From: Microbacterium mangrovi | Lineage (GTDB): Bacteria > Actinomycetota > Actinomycetes > Actinomycetales > Microbacteriaceae | Direction of reading: 5' to 3' | DNA length: 64,000 nucleotides | Assembly: GCF_000802305.1 (NCBI RefSeq) | Contig: NZ_JTDK01000007.1 | Span: forward strand, 51,035-115,034 | Part shown: positions 17,122 to 25,461 of the stretch, piece by piece | Position numbering within the stretch: the first letter of the stretch is position 1 | How the letters are laid out: every line of letters starts with the position of its first letter | Translations under genes and position numbers: made by a program | Notes under the pieces: model-generated | What the model was told of the DNA's origin: nothing | Database searches by the model: none | Seen by the model: only the letters and a program-made list of their open reading frames with translations

Positions 17122-18108
17122 ATGCCTGCAGATGGACTGACCTTCGGCCTCTATCCCCTCCATGTCGCCGGCACCCCCTTCGGCGTCGCGGACGGGCCGC
17201 CCGATGACGACGCGCAGATCGGCGCGGCGATCGCCGACCTGCGCGGAGACCGCACGCTCCGTCCCCGGACATACCTCATCTATACGGCCTCGTGGCGGGA
17301 GGCGATGCTGGCGAACGCCGGGAGATATGCCCGCGCCGGCATCCTCAGCGACGTCGTCATCGGTTCGGGGGACTGGACCGATGCCGACGATCAGGAGATC
17401 GAGCTGGAGCACTGGCTCGACTTCATCCGCGAGGTCATCCGCCGTCACGGCGATGTGCTCTCCTCGGTGCAGATCACCAACGAGCCGAACCTGTCGTTCA
17501 TGGAGGGCTCGAAGGCGTACATCGTCGAGGCGCTCGTGCGCGGTGTGGTGGCCGCCCGCCGGGAGATCGAAGACCGGGGACTGAAGATCGCGGTCGGCTT
17601 CGGATCGGTGCCCGACGGCCCCGCAGCGGTGCCCGGGTTCTGGGACGCAGTCGCCGCCGCGGCCGATGACGAGTTCGTCGCGGCGGTCGACTTCGTCGGA
17701 CACAACTTCTACGTCGACGTCTTCGAGGATGCTCCGGTGGCGGTCACGCAGGTGCCCGCAGAGGTGGACCGCATCCTCGGGGATCTGCGCGCGCGGCTCG
17801 ATGGGCTGGGGCTGCCGCCGCGGGTTGCGATCCGGGTCACCGAGAACGGCTGGCCGACGGGGACGAATCCGCTCACCGGCCGGATCCGCAGCGAGAGCGA
17901 GCAGGTCGAGGTGCTCGAGGCCGTGGTGCATGCGGTCTGGGAGGTGCGGGAGACCTACGGTGTTTCGCACTACGTTCTCTTCGGCCTGCGGGATGCCGAC
18001 AGCCGGAAAGAGGACCTGTTCCACCGGTACGGCATCCTGCGCGACGACTACTCCGCCAAGCCCGCCTACGCCGCGTTCCGAGGACTCATCCGGCAGCTCG
18101 GCGTGTGA
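17122..18108 (+). CDS. Glycoside hydrolase clan A-like protein
   Basis: 328-residue protein with a TIM-barrel pattern. Clan GH-A catalytic features are visible: QITNEPNLSF carries the general acid Glu121 after the conserved Asn, and RVTENGWPTG carries the probable nucleophile Glu241. There is no signal peptide, so it appears cytoplasmic, or it may not be a true polysaccharide hydrolase. The ATG at 17122 follows a GGACCGAG purine-rich stretch. Its last 23 bp overlap the end of the convergent EamA transporter gene. The substrate is not known. Confidence 0.7.
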   Translation: MPADGLTFGLYPLHVAGTPFGVADGPPDDDAQIGAAIADLRGDRTLRPRTYLIYTASWREAMLANAGRYARAGILSDVVIGSGDWTDADDQEIELEHWLDFIREVIRRHGDVLSSVQITNEPNLSFMEGSKAYIVEALVRGVVAARREIEDRGLKIAVGFGSVPDGPAAVPGFWDAVAAAADDEFVAAVDFVGHNFYVDVFEDAPVAVTQVPAEVDRILGDLRARLDGLGLPPRVAIRVTENGWPTGTNPLTGRIRSESEQVEVLEAVVHAVWEVRETYGVSHYVLFGLRDADSRKEDLFHRYGILRDDYSAKPAYAAFRGLIRQLGV

Positions 18109-19033
18109 CGGGGTCGATCGCCCCGCTGCGGACCGCCCTGTCGCGTGGGGATGCCGGGGCCGGTTCTCGAAGTGTCGCACTCGGCTGCTTCCGCCGGAAG
18201 GCGAGCGGCGCGGCGATGCCGACGAGCACCAGGGCGAGTCCGGCCCATTGCCGGGGGCCGAGGACGTCGCCGGCGACGAGCACCCCGAGCAGCACGCCTG
18301 TCACGGGATTGAGCAGTCCGACGAGGCCGACGGCGTCGCCGCGCAGGTGCTTCAGAGCCGTGAACCAGGTGACGTAGGCGAGGGCGGTGGCGATGAGGGT
18401 GAGGTAGGCGTACGCCGCGAGGCCGATGCCGTCGACGGCCGGCGGGGGTCCCTCGAAGAGCAGGGCGACCGGCAGCAGCAGGAGGCCGCCCGCCGTGAGC
18501 TGCCAGGCCGTGGATGCCAGCACGTCGACATCCCGGTTCCAGCGCTTCGCGAGGATGAACCCGAACGACGACATCACCATCGCGATGACCGAGGCCGCCA
18601 CGCCGATCCAGCTGAGTCGTGTCGTGCCGCCGAGCAGCATGAGGCCGACGCCGACGACTCCGACGGCGCCGCCGGCGAGACGGAGCGCGTTGGGCCGCTC
18701 CTGCACGAGCAGCCACGCGACCAGCGCCAGGGTGACGGGCGAGAAGGCCATGATGGTCGACGCGATGCTCGCCGGCAGCAGCTGCGCGGCCGCGTAGACG
18801 AGCACGAAGAACGCACCGACGTTGAGGATGCCGAGCACGAGGGACTTCCACCACCACGAGCCGTGCGGCAGACGCCGGACCAGCACGAGCAGGATGAGCC
18901 CGGCGGGCAGGGCTCGGACGGCGGCCCCCCACAGCGGCGCGTCGGGCAGGAACTCCCGCGTGACGAAGTACGTGCTGCCCCAGGCGATGGGGGCGAAGGC
19001 CGCGATCGGCAGCCAGCGGCGAATATCTTCCAT
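18086..19033 (-). CDS. EamA/DMT-family exporter
   Basis: 315-residue drug/metabolite transporter with ten predicted helices in two EamA repeats. It begins MEDIRRWLPIAAFAPIAWGSTYFV, with the usual WGS motif, and the second repeat contains ASVIAMVMSSFGFILAKRW. Members export amino acids, metabolites or toxic compounds. The start codon sits inside the 16-bp palindrome at 19025-19040, next to a divergent MarR gene, so regulation by MarR is very likely. A TATTAT hexamer 8 nt upstream of the ATG suggests a leaderless transcript. Confidence 0.88.
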   Translation of the reverse strand: MEDIRRWLPIAAFAPIAWGSTYFVTREFLPDAPLWGAAVRALPAGLILLVLVRRLPHGSWWWKSLVLGILNVGAFFVLVYAAAQLLPASIASTIMAFSPVTLALVAWLLVQERPNALRLAGGAVGVVGVGLMLLGGTTRLSWIGVAASVIAMVMSSFGFILAKRWNRDVDVLASTAWQLTAGGLLLLPVALLFEGPPPAVDGIGLAAYAYLTLIATALAYVTWFTALKHLRGDAVGLVGLLNPVTGVLLGVLVAGDVLGPRQWAGLALVLVGIAAPLAFRRKQPSATLREPAPASPRDRAVRSGAIDPVTRRAAG

Positions 19034-19040
19034 GGAAGAT
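19025..19040. promoter_or_regulatory. Perfect palindrome, candidate MarR operator
   Basis: ATCTTCCATGGAAGAT is a perfect 16-bp palindrome centred on the start codon of the EamA gene. The divergent promoters (TATTAT for EamA at 19042-19047, TATATT for marR at 19062-19067) lie within 27 bp. A MarR dimer bound here would block the EamA transcript start. The TTCCCGG repeats at 19050 and 19066 may be extra contacts. Confidence 0.65.
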
Positions 19041-19073
19041 GATAATAGCTTCCCGGCAAGATATATTCCCGGT

Positions 19074-19565
19074 ATGACGCAGATCGATCACGTGGCGGGC
19101 ATCCAGGCGGAGTGGGCGCGCGAGCGCCCGGACCTGGACGCCTCGCCGCAGGGCATCATCGGACGGCTGCACCGGCTGGCCGCGCACCTGACCGAGGAGC
19201 TCGTCGCGGTCTACGCCGAGTACGACCTCACCGAGGGGGAGTTCGACGTACTGGCGACGCTGCGCCGGGCGGGCGCGCCCTACGAGCGCAGTGCGGGGGA
19301 GCTCGCCGCGCACACCATGATCACCACCGGCGGCCTCACCAAGCGCCTCGACCGTCTCGAGCAGCGCGGCCTGGTGGCGCGGCGTCCGAGTGCCGAGGAT
19401 GCCCGCGGGCGGATCGTCGCCCTCACCGCTCGCGGCCGGGAGGTCATCGACGAGGCGTTCACCGCCCACGCCGCGAACGAGGTCCGGCTGGTCGGCATGC
19501 TCCCGGCCGCGGACCGGGCGGCGCTGGAGGGCATCCTCACCACCTGGCTGGCGCGGTTCGAGTAG
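19074..19565 (+). CDS. MarR-family transcriptional regulator
   Basis: 163-residue regulator. The winged helix is clear: LTEGEFDVLATLRRAG, the recognition region MITTGGLTKRLDRLEQRGLVARRPS and the wing EDARGRIVALTARGREV. The helical dimerisation region is at both ends. It is divergent from the EamA exporter, the classical arrangement in which MarR represses an exporter until a ligand (usually an aromatic compound or drug) releases it. The ATG lies 6 nt after TATATT, so the mRNA is probably leaderless. Confidence 0.92.
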   Translation: MTQIDHVAGIQAEWARERPDLDASPQGIIGRLHRLAAHLTEELVAVYAEYDLTEGEFDVLATLRRAGAPYERSAGELAAHTMITTGGLTKRLDRLEQRGLVARRPSAEDARGRIVALTARGREVIDEAFTAHAANEVRLVGMLPAADRAALEGILTTWLARFE

Positions 19566-19580
19566 CCGGATACCGCCCGC

Positions 19581-21023
19581 TCACTCCGGCAGGGACGGGT
19601 GCTGCTCCTGCGGGGCGTGGCCGCGGGGGATGAACAGGCCCACCACGAACGCGACGACCGCGGCGATCCCGCCCAGGATGAACGACAGCTGGAACGCCCA
19701 CGGCGTCGGCACCTGCGCATCGCCCTGCCCGGTGGCGAAGGTCGCCAGCACGGCGGCGACGACGGCGGCAGCGGTGCTGGTTCCGAGCGAGCGGAACAGG
19801 GCGTTCAGACCGTTGGAGGCACCCGTCTCGGTGGGCGGCACCGATCGCATGATGAGCATCGGCATCGACGCGTAGCCGAAGCCGATGCCGACCCCGATGA
19901 GGATGTTCGCGACCACCAGCTGCCACACGTCGCTGTGCCAGAGGAGCGTGTACGCATACGCGATGACGAGCGCCAGGGCTCCGAGCAGGAGCAGCACGCG
20001 CGGCCCGATGCGGTGGGCGATGCGTCCCGAGACGGGGGAGAGCAGCATCATCACGAGCCCCGACGGCATCACGACGAGGCTGGCCGCAAGCAGCGACAGG
20101 CCGAAGCCGGACCCGGATGCGACCGGCAGTTCGAGGACCTGCGGGTACAGGACGTTCGAGGCGAACAGCGAGAACCCCATCGCGACCGAGGCGAGGTTCG
20201 TGAGCAGCACCGGCCGCCGCGCGGCGACGCGCAGGTCGAGCAGCGGATCGCGGGCGCGCAGCTCGTACCCGCCCCAGAGCAGCAGGACGAGGATGCCGCC
20301 GAGTCCGCAGGCGAGGGTCGCCGGCGCCGCCCACCCCCACTCGTTGCCGCGCGAGATCGCGAGCATGATGCCGAGCAGGCCGATCGTGAGGCCGATCGCG
20401 CCGAGGAAGTCGAAGCGGCCGGCCGTGCGCAGCACGCTGACCGGCACGATCCACAGGACCAGGGCGAAGACGACGACGCCGAGCCCGGCTGCGAGCCAGA
20501 AGAGCAGATGCCAGTCCGCGTACTGGGTGACGACCGCGCTGATCGGCAGGCCCACGGCACCGCCGACGCCGAGCGTCGCGCTGATGAGGGCGATGGCGGC
20601 ATCCACGCGGTTCTCGTGGAGCACGTCGCGCAGGATCGAGATCCCCAGCGGCACCACGCCGACGATCGCGCCCTGCAGCGCGCGGCCGACGATGACCCCG
20701 ATGAGACCGGACGACAGTGCCGCGATCACCGATCCGGCGACCATCACCCCGACGAGGGCGAGCAGGATGCGTCGCTTTCCGTACATGTCGCCGAGCCGCC
20801 CCGAGATGGGTGTGCAGATCGCGGCGGCCAGCAGGGTCGCGGTGACCACCCACGCCGTGTCGTCGCGGCTCGCAGCCAGCAGTTGGGGGAGCTTCGCCTG
20901 GATCGGGACGACCAGCGTGAACATGAACGACGACGCGAGGCCGGCGACCGCCAGAACGGCGACGATCGATCCCTGCCGGGGCATCCGGGTGAGGCGCCTG
21001 CGTTCGTCCTCACTCTGATTCAC
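19581..21023 (-). CDS. MFS transporter, DHA2/EmrB type
   Basis: 480-residue exporter with about 14 helices. LGDMYGKRRILLALVGV is motif A, GRALQGAIVGVVPLGISILRDVL is motif B, and the second half contains MSPVSGRIAHRIGPR-like repeats. It converges on the MarR gene with 15 bp between stops. The GTG start (VNQSEDERR) follows TAGCCT (21030-21035) by 6 nt, so it is probably leaderless. The substrate is unknown; it is a different lineage from the DHA2 protein at 15560. Confidence 0.88.
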   Translation of the reverse strand: MNQSEDERRRLTRMPRQGSIVAVLAVAGLASSFMFTLVVPIQAKLPQLLAASRDDTAWVVTATLLAAAICTPISGRLGDMYGKRRILLALVGVMVAGSVIAALSSGLIGVIVGRALQGAIVGVVPLGISILRDVLHENRVDAAIALISATLGVGGAVGLPISAVVTQYADWHLLFWLAAGLGVVVFALVLWIVPVSVLRTAGRFDFLGAIGLTIGLLGIMLAISRGNEWGWAAPATLACGLGGILVLLLWGGYELRARDPLLDLRVAARRPVLLTNLASVAMGFSLFASNVLYPQVLELPVASGSGFGLSLLAASLVVMPSGLVMMLLSPVSGRIAHRIGPRVLLLLGALALVIAYAYTLLWHSDVWQLVVANILIGVGIGFGYASMPMLIMRSVPPTETGASNGLNALFRSLGTSTAAAVVAAVLATFATGQGDAQVPTPWAFQLSFILGGIAAVVAFVVGLFIPRGHAPQEQHPSLPE

Positions 21024-21183
21024 CTCGTCAGGCTATCGGCACCCGAGTGACCCGGGCGCGGCGGGCCCGGTCGGGAATGCGCCGTCCGGGTCGTTGCGCC
21101 CGCTAGTGTGGGCCTGCGGCGGCGCTGTCCGTCAGGGTCGATGAGGATCGAGACCTGCCGTCGTCGAGAACCCAGGGGGTCGG

Positions 21184-22014
21184 ATGTCGAAGAAGAGCTC
21201 GCCCGCATCGTCCGGCCGGAGCGTCCCGAAGCGCCTGTACAAGGCCGAGCTGAAGCGTCTGCAGATCGAGCTCGTGGAGATGCAGCAGTGGGTCGCCGAG
21301 TCCGGTGCGCGGATCGTGGTGATCTTCGAGGGGCGGGATGCCGCGGGCAAGGGCGGCGCGATCAAGCGCGTCATGAAACACCTCAACCCCCGCCATGCGC
21401 GGGTGGTGGCCTTGAAGAAGCCCTCCAAGAGGGAACGCGGGCAATGGTACTTCCAGCGGTACTTCGAGCGGCTCCCGACGAAGGGGGAGATCGTCCTGTT
21501 CGACCGGTCCTGGTACAACAGGGCCGGGGTCGAGCACGTCATGGGGTACTGCACCGAGGCGCAGTACCAGGAGTTCCTGCGGCAGACCCCGATCATCGAG
21601 CACCTGCTGATCGAATCCGGCATCATCCTCCTCAAGTACTGGTTCTCGGTGTCCGACGAGGAGCAGCAGGCCCGGTTCGTGGCCCGCCGCGAAGACCCGC
21701 TTCGCCGCTGGAAGCTCTCGCCCACCGACCTCGAGTCGATCCGGCGGTGGGAGGACTACTCGCGTGCGAAGGATGCGATGTTCGCGGCCACGGACACCCG
21801 CGAGTCGCCGTGGTGGACCGTCGAGAGCGACGACAAGCGAAGTGCCCGGCTGAACACGATCAGTCATCTGCTCAGCAGCATCCCGTATCGGCATCTCGAG
21901 TGGGCGGACGTCGTCATCCCGGATCGCCCCGACGCGGACGATTACGAACGGCCCCCGGCCGAGCAGTTCCGCTACGTCCCCGACATCGCTGCCGAACTCG
22001 GCGGCCACAAATAG
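21184..22014 (+). CDS. ppk2: Polyphosphate kinase 2
   Basis: 276-residue PPK2-family enzyme that transfers phosphate between polyphosphate and nucleotides. The Walker A-like loop GRDAAGKGG is at residues 50-58, Walker B and lid residues are in FDRSWYNRAGVEHVMGYC, and KYWFSVSDEEQQARF and RRWKLSPTDLES follow, all typical of class I PPK2. It is cytoplasmic and single-domain. It heads a row of genes for phosphate-ester and lipid-phosphate chemistry (kinase, two PAP2 phosphatases, phospholipase D-like). Whether it makes ATP/ADP or GTP cannot be read from sequence alone. Confidence 0.94.
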   Translation: MSKKSSPASSGRSVPKRLYKAELKRLQIELVEMQQWVAESGARIVVIFEGRDAAGKGGAIKRVMKHLNPRHARVVALKKPSKRERGQWYFQRYFERLPTKGEIVLFDRSWYNRAGVEHVMGYCTEAQYQEFLRQTPIIEHLLIESGIILLKYWFSVSDEEQQARFVARREDPLRRWKLSPTDLESIRRWEDYSRAKDAMFAATDTRESPWWTVESDDKRSARLNTISHLLSSIPYRHLEWADVVIPDRPDADDYERPPAEQFRYVPDIAAELGGHK

Positions 22015-22057
22015 CGCGTGCCCGGCCGTTCGCCGGAGAGAAGAGGGCTCGGAGAGA

Positions 22058-22990
22058 ATGCGTATCGCGATCGTGTGGAACCCGGCGAAGACGGAGCGGG
22101 ATCCTCTGGAGACGGCGCTCGCCGACGTGCTCGACGGGAAGCCCGCCGAGGTGCGCTGGTTCGAGACGACGGAGGAGGATCCCGGTCGTGGCGCCGCGCA
22201 GGCCGCGCTCGCGGGCGAGCCGGACCTGCTGGTCGTCGCCGGCGGTGACGGAACGGTTCGCGCCGTCGCCGAGTATCTGGCCGATTCCGCGGCCGACGTC
22301 GAGCTGGCCATCCTTCCGCTGGGCACGGGCAATCTGCTCGCCCGGAACCTGGACGTGCCCATCGAGGACGTCCCGGCGGCGTTCCGGCAGGCCCTCGATG
22401 GCGAGGCCCGTCCCGTCGACGTGGGATGGGTCGAGCTGACGACCGATGCGGGCAGGGAGCGACACGGGTTCGTCGTCATGCTCGGCTTCGGGCTCGACGC
22501 GCAGATGATCGTCGAGACCGATGAGGATCTCAAAGAGCGCGCCGGCTGGCTCGCCTACGTCGAGTCCCTCGGGCGTGCCCTCTCCGGCAGCGACGTGGTG
22601 TCGTTCGGTCTCACCGTGGACGACGGGCATCCGCAGACCGTGGCGGGGCACACGCTGCTCATCGGAAACTGCGGCGCGCTGCAGGGCGGCGTGAAGCTGC
22701 TGCCGGAGGCGGACCCGGGAGACGGCGAGCTCGACTACCTGGTGCTCAGCGCCGAGGGAGTGGCGCAGTGGCTGGGCACCGTGAAGAAGATGGTGTGGGA
22801 TGACGGCGTGAAGCGGCTGATCGGCCGGGGCGAGCAGGACGCCGACTCGGAATCGGTCCGGCGCGGCCGTGCGTCCGTCGTGGCGGTGACGCTTCCCGAG
22901 CCGCGACTGCTCGAGGTCGACGGAGAAGAGCTCGGGCAGGCACGCGAATTCACGGTGACCGTGCAGCCGGCGGCGATGAGGGTGCGATGA
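22058..22990 (+). CDS. Diacylglycerol kinase-like lipid kinase (DAGK catalytic domain)
   Basis: 310-residue protein. The glycine-rich nucleotide motif VVAGGDGTVR is at about residues 67-76, and ILPLGTGNLLARNL follows, the hallmarks of the NAD kinase/DAGK superfamily. The C-terminal beta domain includes KLLPEADPGDGELDYLV and ends with a short extension. It likely phosphorylates diacylglycerol or another lipid at the membrane. The ATG at 22058 has GGAGAGA just upstream. Its stop overlaps the start of the PAP2 gene by 4 bp (ATGA), pairing a lipid kinase with a lipid phosphatase. Confidence 0.88.
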   Translation: MRIAIVWNPAKTERDPLETALADVLDGKPAEVRWFETTEEDPGRGAAQAALAGEPDLLVVAGGDGTVRAVAEYLADSAADVELAILPLGTGNLLARNLDVPIEDVPAAFRQALDGEARPVDVGWVELTTDAGRERHGFVVMLGFGLDAQMIVETDEDLKERAGWLAYVESLGRALSGSDVVSFGLTVDDGHPQTVAGHTLLIGNCGALQGGVKLLPEADPGDGELDYLVLSAEGVAQWLGTVKKMVWDDGVKRLIGRGEQDADSESVRRGRASVVAVTLPEPRLLEVDGEELGQAREFTVTVQPAAMRVR

Positions 22991-23652
22991 GCCAAGCCCG
23001 CAGCACCCGATCCGATCCGCGCCGCCGGGTCGCCCTCACCGTCGGGATCGCGGCAGTGGTCGCGTTCGTGGCCCTGCAGTGGCTGCTCTCGCTCGATGGG
23101 CTCCAGCCTCTCCCGCCCGATCTGTGGTGGCACGAGCTGATGGTCGAGAATCTCACCGGACCGGGGGTGGTGACCGCGTGGGTGCCGTCGATCGTCGGCG
23201 GCACCGTGGGGATGTTCGTCATCGGCATCGGGCTGGTCGGCGTCTTCATCTGGCGCCGACGACGATGGGATGCTGCGAACATCGCGATCGCGATCGCCGT
23301 GGTGGTGGCGATCGGAGCGCCGACGGCCGCGGTGATCGGCAGGGTGCGCCCGAGCGATTCGCTCGCCGAGTTCACGCCGACGTCGTTCCCCTCCGGCCAC
23401 ACGGCGGTGGCGACCACCCTGGTGGTGACCCTGGGGCTGCTGCTTCGGAGATGGTACGTCTGGGTGGTCGGCGTCCTGTGGGTGCTGTGGATGATGTGGG
23501 CGAGGACGTATCTCCACGCGCACTGGCTCAGCGACGTCGTCGGGGGGATGCTGGAGGGCATCGCCGTCGGCACGCTCGTCTGGTGCGCCGTGGAGGCCAT
23601 CCGGGATCGGCGTGCCGAGCGGTCCGGGGAGGCGGCGCCGGCCGGGCCGTGA
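22987..23652 (+). CDS. PAP2-family membrane phosphatase with altered first motif
   Basis: 221-residue membrane protein with about six helices. The second PAP2 motif PSGHT and the third motif (R-x5-H-x3-D in RTYLHAHWLSD) are intact. The first motif normally reads K-x6-RP; here the RP is present in GRVRPSDS but the lysine position holds alanine. PAP2 enzymes remove phosphate from phosphatidic acid or undecaprenyl diphosphate. The lysine helps bind phosphate, so activity may be reduced or changed. It is coupled to the lipid kinase gene by a 4-bp overlap. Confidence 0.88.
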   Translation: MSQARSTRSDPRRRVALTVGIAAVVAFVALQWLLSLDGLQPLPPDLWWHELMVENLTGPGVVTAWVPSIVGGTVGMFVIGIGLVGVFIWRRRRWDAANIAIAIAVVVAIGAPTAAVIGRVRPSDSLAEFTPTSFPSGHTAVATTLVVTLGLLLRRWYVWVVGVLWVLWMMWARTYLHAHWLSDVVGGMLEGIAVGTLVWCAVEAIRDRRAERSGEAAPAGP

Positions 23653-23717
23653 GACCCGAGGAATCTCCAGTGGCCGAGTGCTGGATGCCGGACCCCCGAA
23701 CCGATACGCTCCGTTCT

Positions 23718-24518
23718 GTGAGCGCTCCCAAGTCCCTCGCCCGAGCGGCGGAGAATTCGACTGTGCTGCGCGGGCTTGCGCGCGCGGGGTACATCGTCCT
23801 CGGTGTCGTGCACGTCGTGATCGGCCTGGTGGCGATCTCGATCGTGACCGGCGGTGGGGGCACGGCCGATCAGAGCGGCGCGATGGCGCAGATCCGCAAG
23901 ACGCCGATCGGTCTGCTGCTGCTCTGGCTGATCGTGCTGGGGCTGCTCGCGCTGGCGATCTGGCAGATCGTGGAAGCGGTCGTCGAACGCGGCCCCGACC
24001 CCAGGAAGAGATGGGGGTACCGGGCGAAGTTCATCGGCACCGCGGTCGCGTACCTCGCCATCGCGTGGACCGCCCTCGTCTACGCGCTCGGCGGGCAGTC
24101 GAACTCGGTGCAGTCGTCGGAGGCGTTCACGGCGAAGCTGCTCGCACGGCCGGGCGGCGTCATCCTCGTCGCCCTCCTCGGTCTCGTCATCAGCGCGATC
24201 GGCGTCGCCTTCATCGTGCGCGGCTTCACGCGCGCCTTCACGAAGCACCTCGATCTTCCGAGCGGCGTGGCCCGGCCCGGCATCGTCACGTTCGGAGTCG
24301 TCGGCTACGTCGCCAAGGGCATCGCGGTCGGCGTCGCCGGGATCCTGTTCGTCGTCGCCGCCTTCACACACGACCCGCACAAGGCGGGCGGACTGGACGG
24401 GGCCCTGCACACGCTCGCGACCCTGCCGTTCGGCGCCGTCATCCTGTGGGTGGTCGGAGCGGGGCTCGTCATCTACGGGGTCTTCTGCTTCGCGCGCGCC
24501 CGTTACGCGCGGATGTGA
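23718..24518 (+). CDS. DUF1206 membrane protein
   Basis: 266-residue protein with six predicted helices arranged as three two-helix repeats, each starting with a pattern like LARAGYIVLGVVHVVIG, KFIGTAVAYLAIAW and GVVGYVAKGIAVGVAG. This is the DUF1206 architecture, found mainly in Actinobacteria and Bacteroidetes; its function is unknown. The GTG at 23718 follows TACGCT (23705-23710) by 7 nt, so it probably has its own leaderless promoter. It sits between two PAP2 genes. Confidence 0.85.
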   Translation: MSAPKSLARAAENSTVLRGLARAGYIVLGVVHVVIGLVAISIVTGGGGTADQSGAMAQIRKTPIGLLLLWLIVLGLLALAIWQIVEAVVERGPDPRKRWGYRAKFIGTAVAYLAIAWTALVYALGGQSNSVQSSEAFTAKLLARPGGVILVALLGLVISAIGVAFIVRGFTRAFTKHLDLPSGVARPGIVTFGVVGYVAKGIAVGVAGILFVVAAFTHDPHKAGGLDGALHTLATLPFGAVILWVVGAGLVIYGVFCFARARYARM

Positions 24519-24544
24519 GGAGCGTCACACGCGAACGCCGCCGG

Positions 24545-25327
24545 TCACGGTGAAGACGGCTCGGCCGCAGGCGCGGCATCCAGATCGTCTCGCGCCGTCG
24601 CGGGGACCCGGAGAGCGGGGCTCTCGGCGGCGCGGCGGAGCGAATCGATCGTCGCCCACGTGATCAGCGCGACCGAGGTTCCCAGGATCGCGCCGGCGGT
24701 GACGTCCGTGAGCCAGTGCGCCTCGAGGTAGGTGCGGCTCCATGCCATCAGGACGATCCAGCCCACGGCGAGGATCCAGACGAGCCGGGTGCTCAACAGC
24801 AGGGCGAGCACGATCGCGACCGACGCCGCCATGGAGGTGTGCCCCGACGGGAACGACGTCAGCGCGGTGGCTCCCAGCGAGTCCGCGGGCCGGGGACGGG
24901 CGAAGGTCACCTTGGCCACATCCGTGAGCAGCTGTGCCACGATCATGGCCAGCACGACGGTCAGGACGTGCCACGGCCGACGCGCGAGGGCGAACCACGC
25001 GACCAGGACGACGCCCGTCACGACGACCCCGACCGTGCCTCCGACGGTCTGCATGAAACGGGCGACGGCGAGCCCGAAGTCCGTCCGAAGCGCCCGCATG
25101 AGGTCGTGCCACCACACATCGATCGGGAGCGGCCCGTTGCCCAGCACATGGATCGTCCTGCCGAGTATGACCACCACGAGGATCCCGGCGACGCCCGCGA
25201 TGAGCGATCCGAGATGGGTCGGCGGGATCCACGTTCGGGCGACGCCGACGCTCGGTTCCGCGGTCGGCGCCGGCGGGTCCGCGTGCGTACTGTTCTCGCT
25301 GATCGCCGCGCCTCCTTGCCGGCGCAC
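24545..25327 (-). CDS. PAP2-family membrane phosphatase
   Basis: About 260 residues with six predicted helices. All three PAP2 motifs are complete: K-x6-RP in AKVTFARPRPADS, PSGHT, and R-x5-H-x3-D in RTYLEAHWLTD. It is a paralogue of the PAP2 protein at 22987. The start is uncertain: GTG 25327 has GGAGAGG upstream; GTG 25345 also fits; and the best ribosome site in the region, AAGGAGG at 25311-25317, is exactly 7 nt before an in-frame ATC at 25301-25303. It converges on the DUF1206 gene. Confidence 0.85.
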   Translation of the reverse strand: MRRQGGAAISENSTHADPPAPTAEPSVGVARTWIPPTHLGSLIAGVAGILVVVILGRTIHVLGNGPLPIDVWWHDLMRALRTDFGLAVARFMQTVGGTVGVVVTGVVLVAWFALARRPWHVLTVVLAMIVAQLLTDVAKVTFARPRPADSLGATALTSFPSGHTSMAASVAIVLALLLSTRLVWILAVGWIVLMAWSRTYLEAHWLTDVTAGAILGTSVALITWATIDSLRRAAESPALRVPATARDDLDAAPAAEPSSP

Positions 25328-25461
25328 CCCCGGCGCCCTCTCCACGGGCCTGCGCCCGTTTGCTTCACCCTAGACCGCCGGGGGCGGGTCGGGCCGATTC
25401 TGTGGGGGCAATCGCGTGGAGGCGTTTGCGTCCGGCTCGTATTCAGGTGGATGATACGGCC

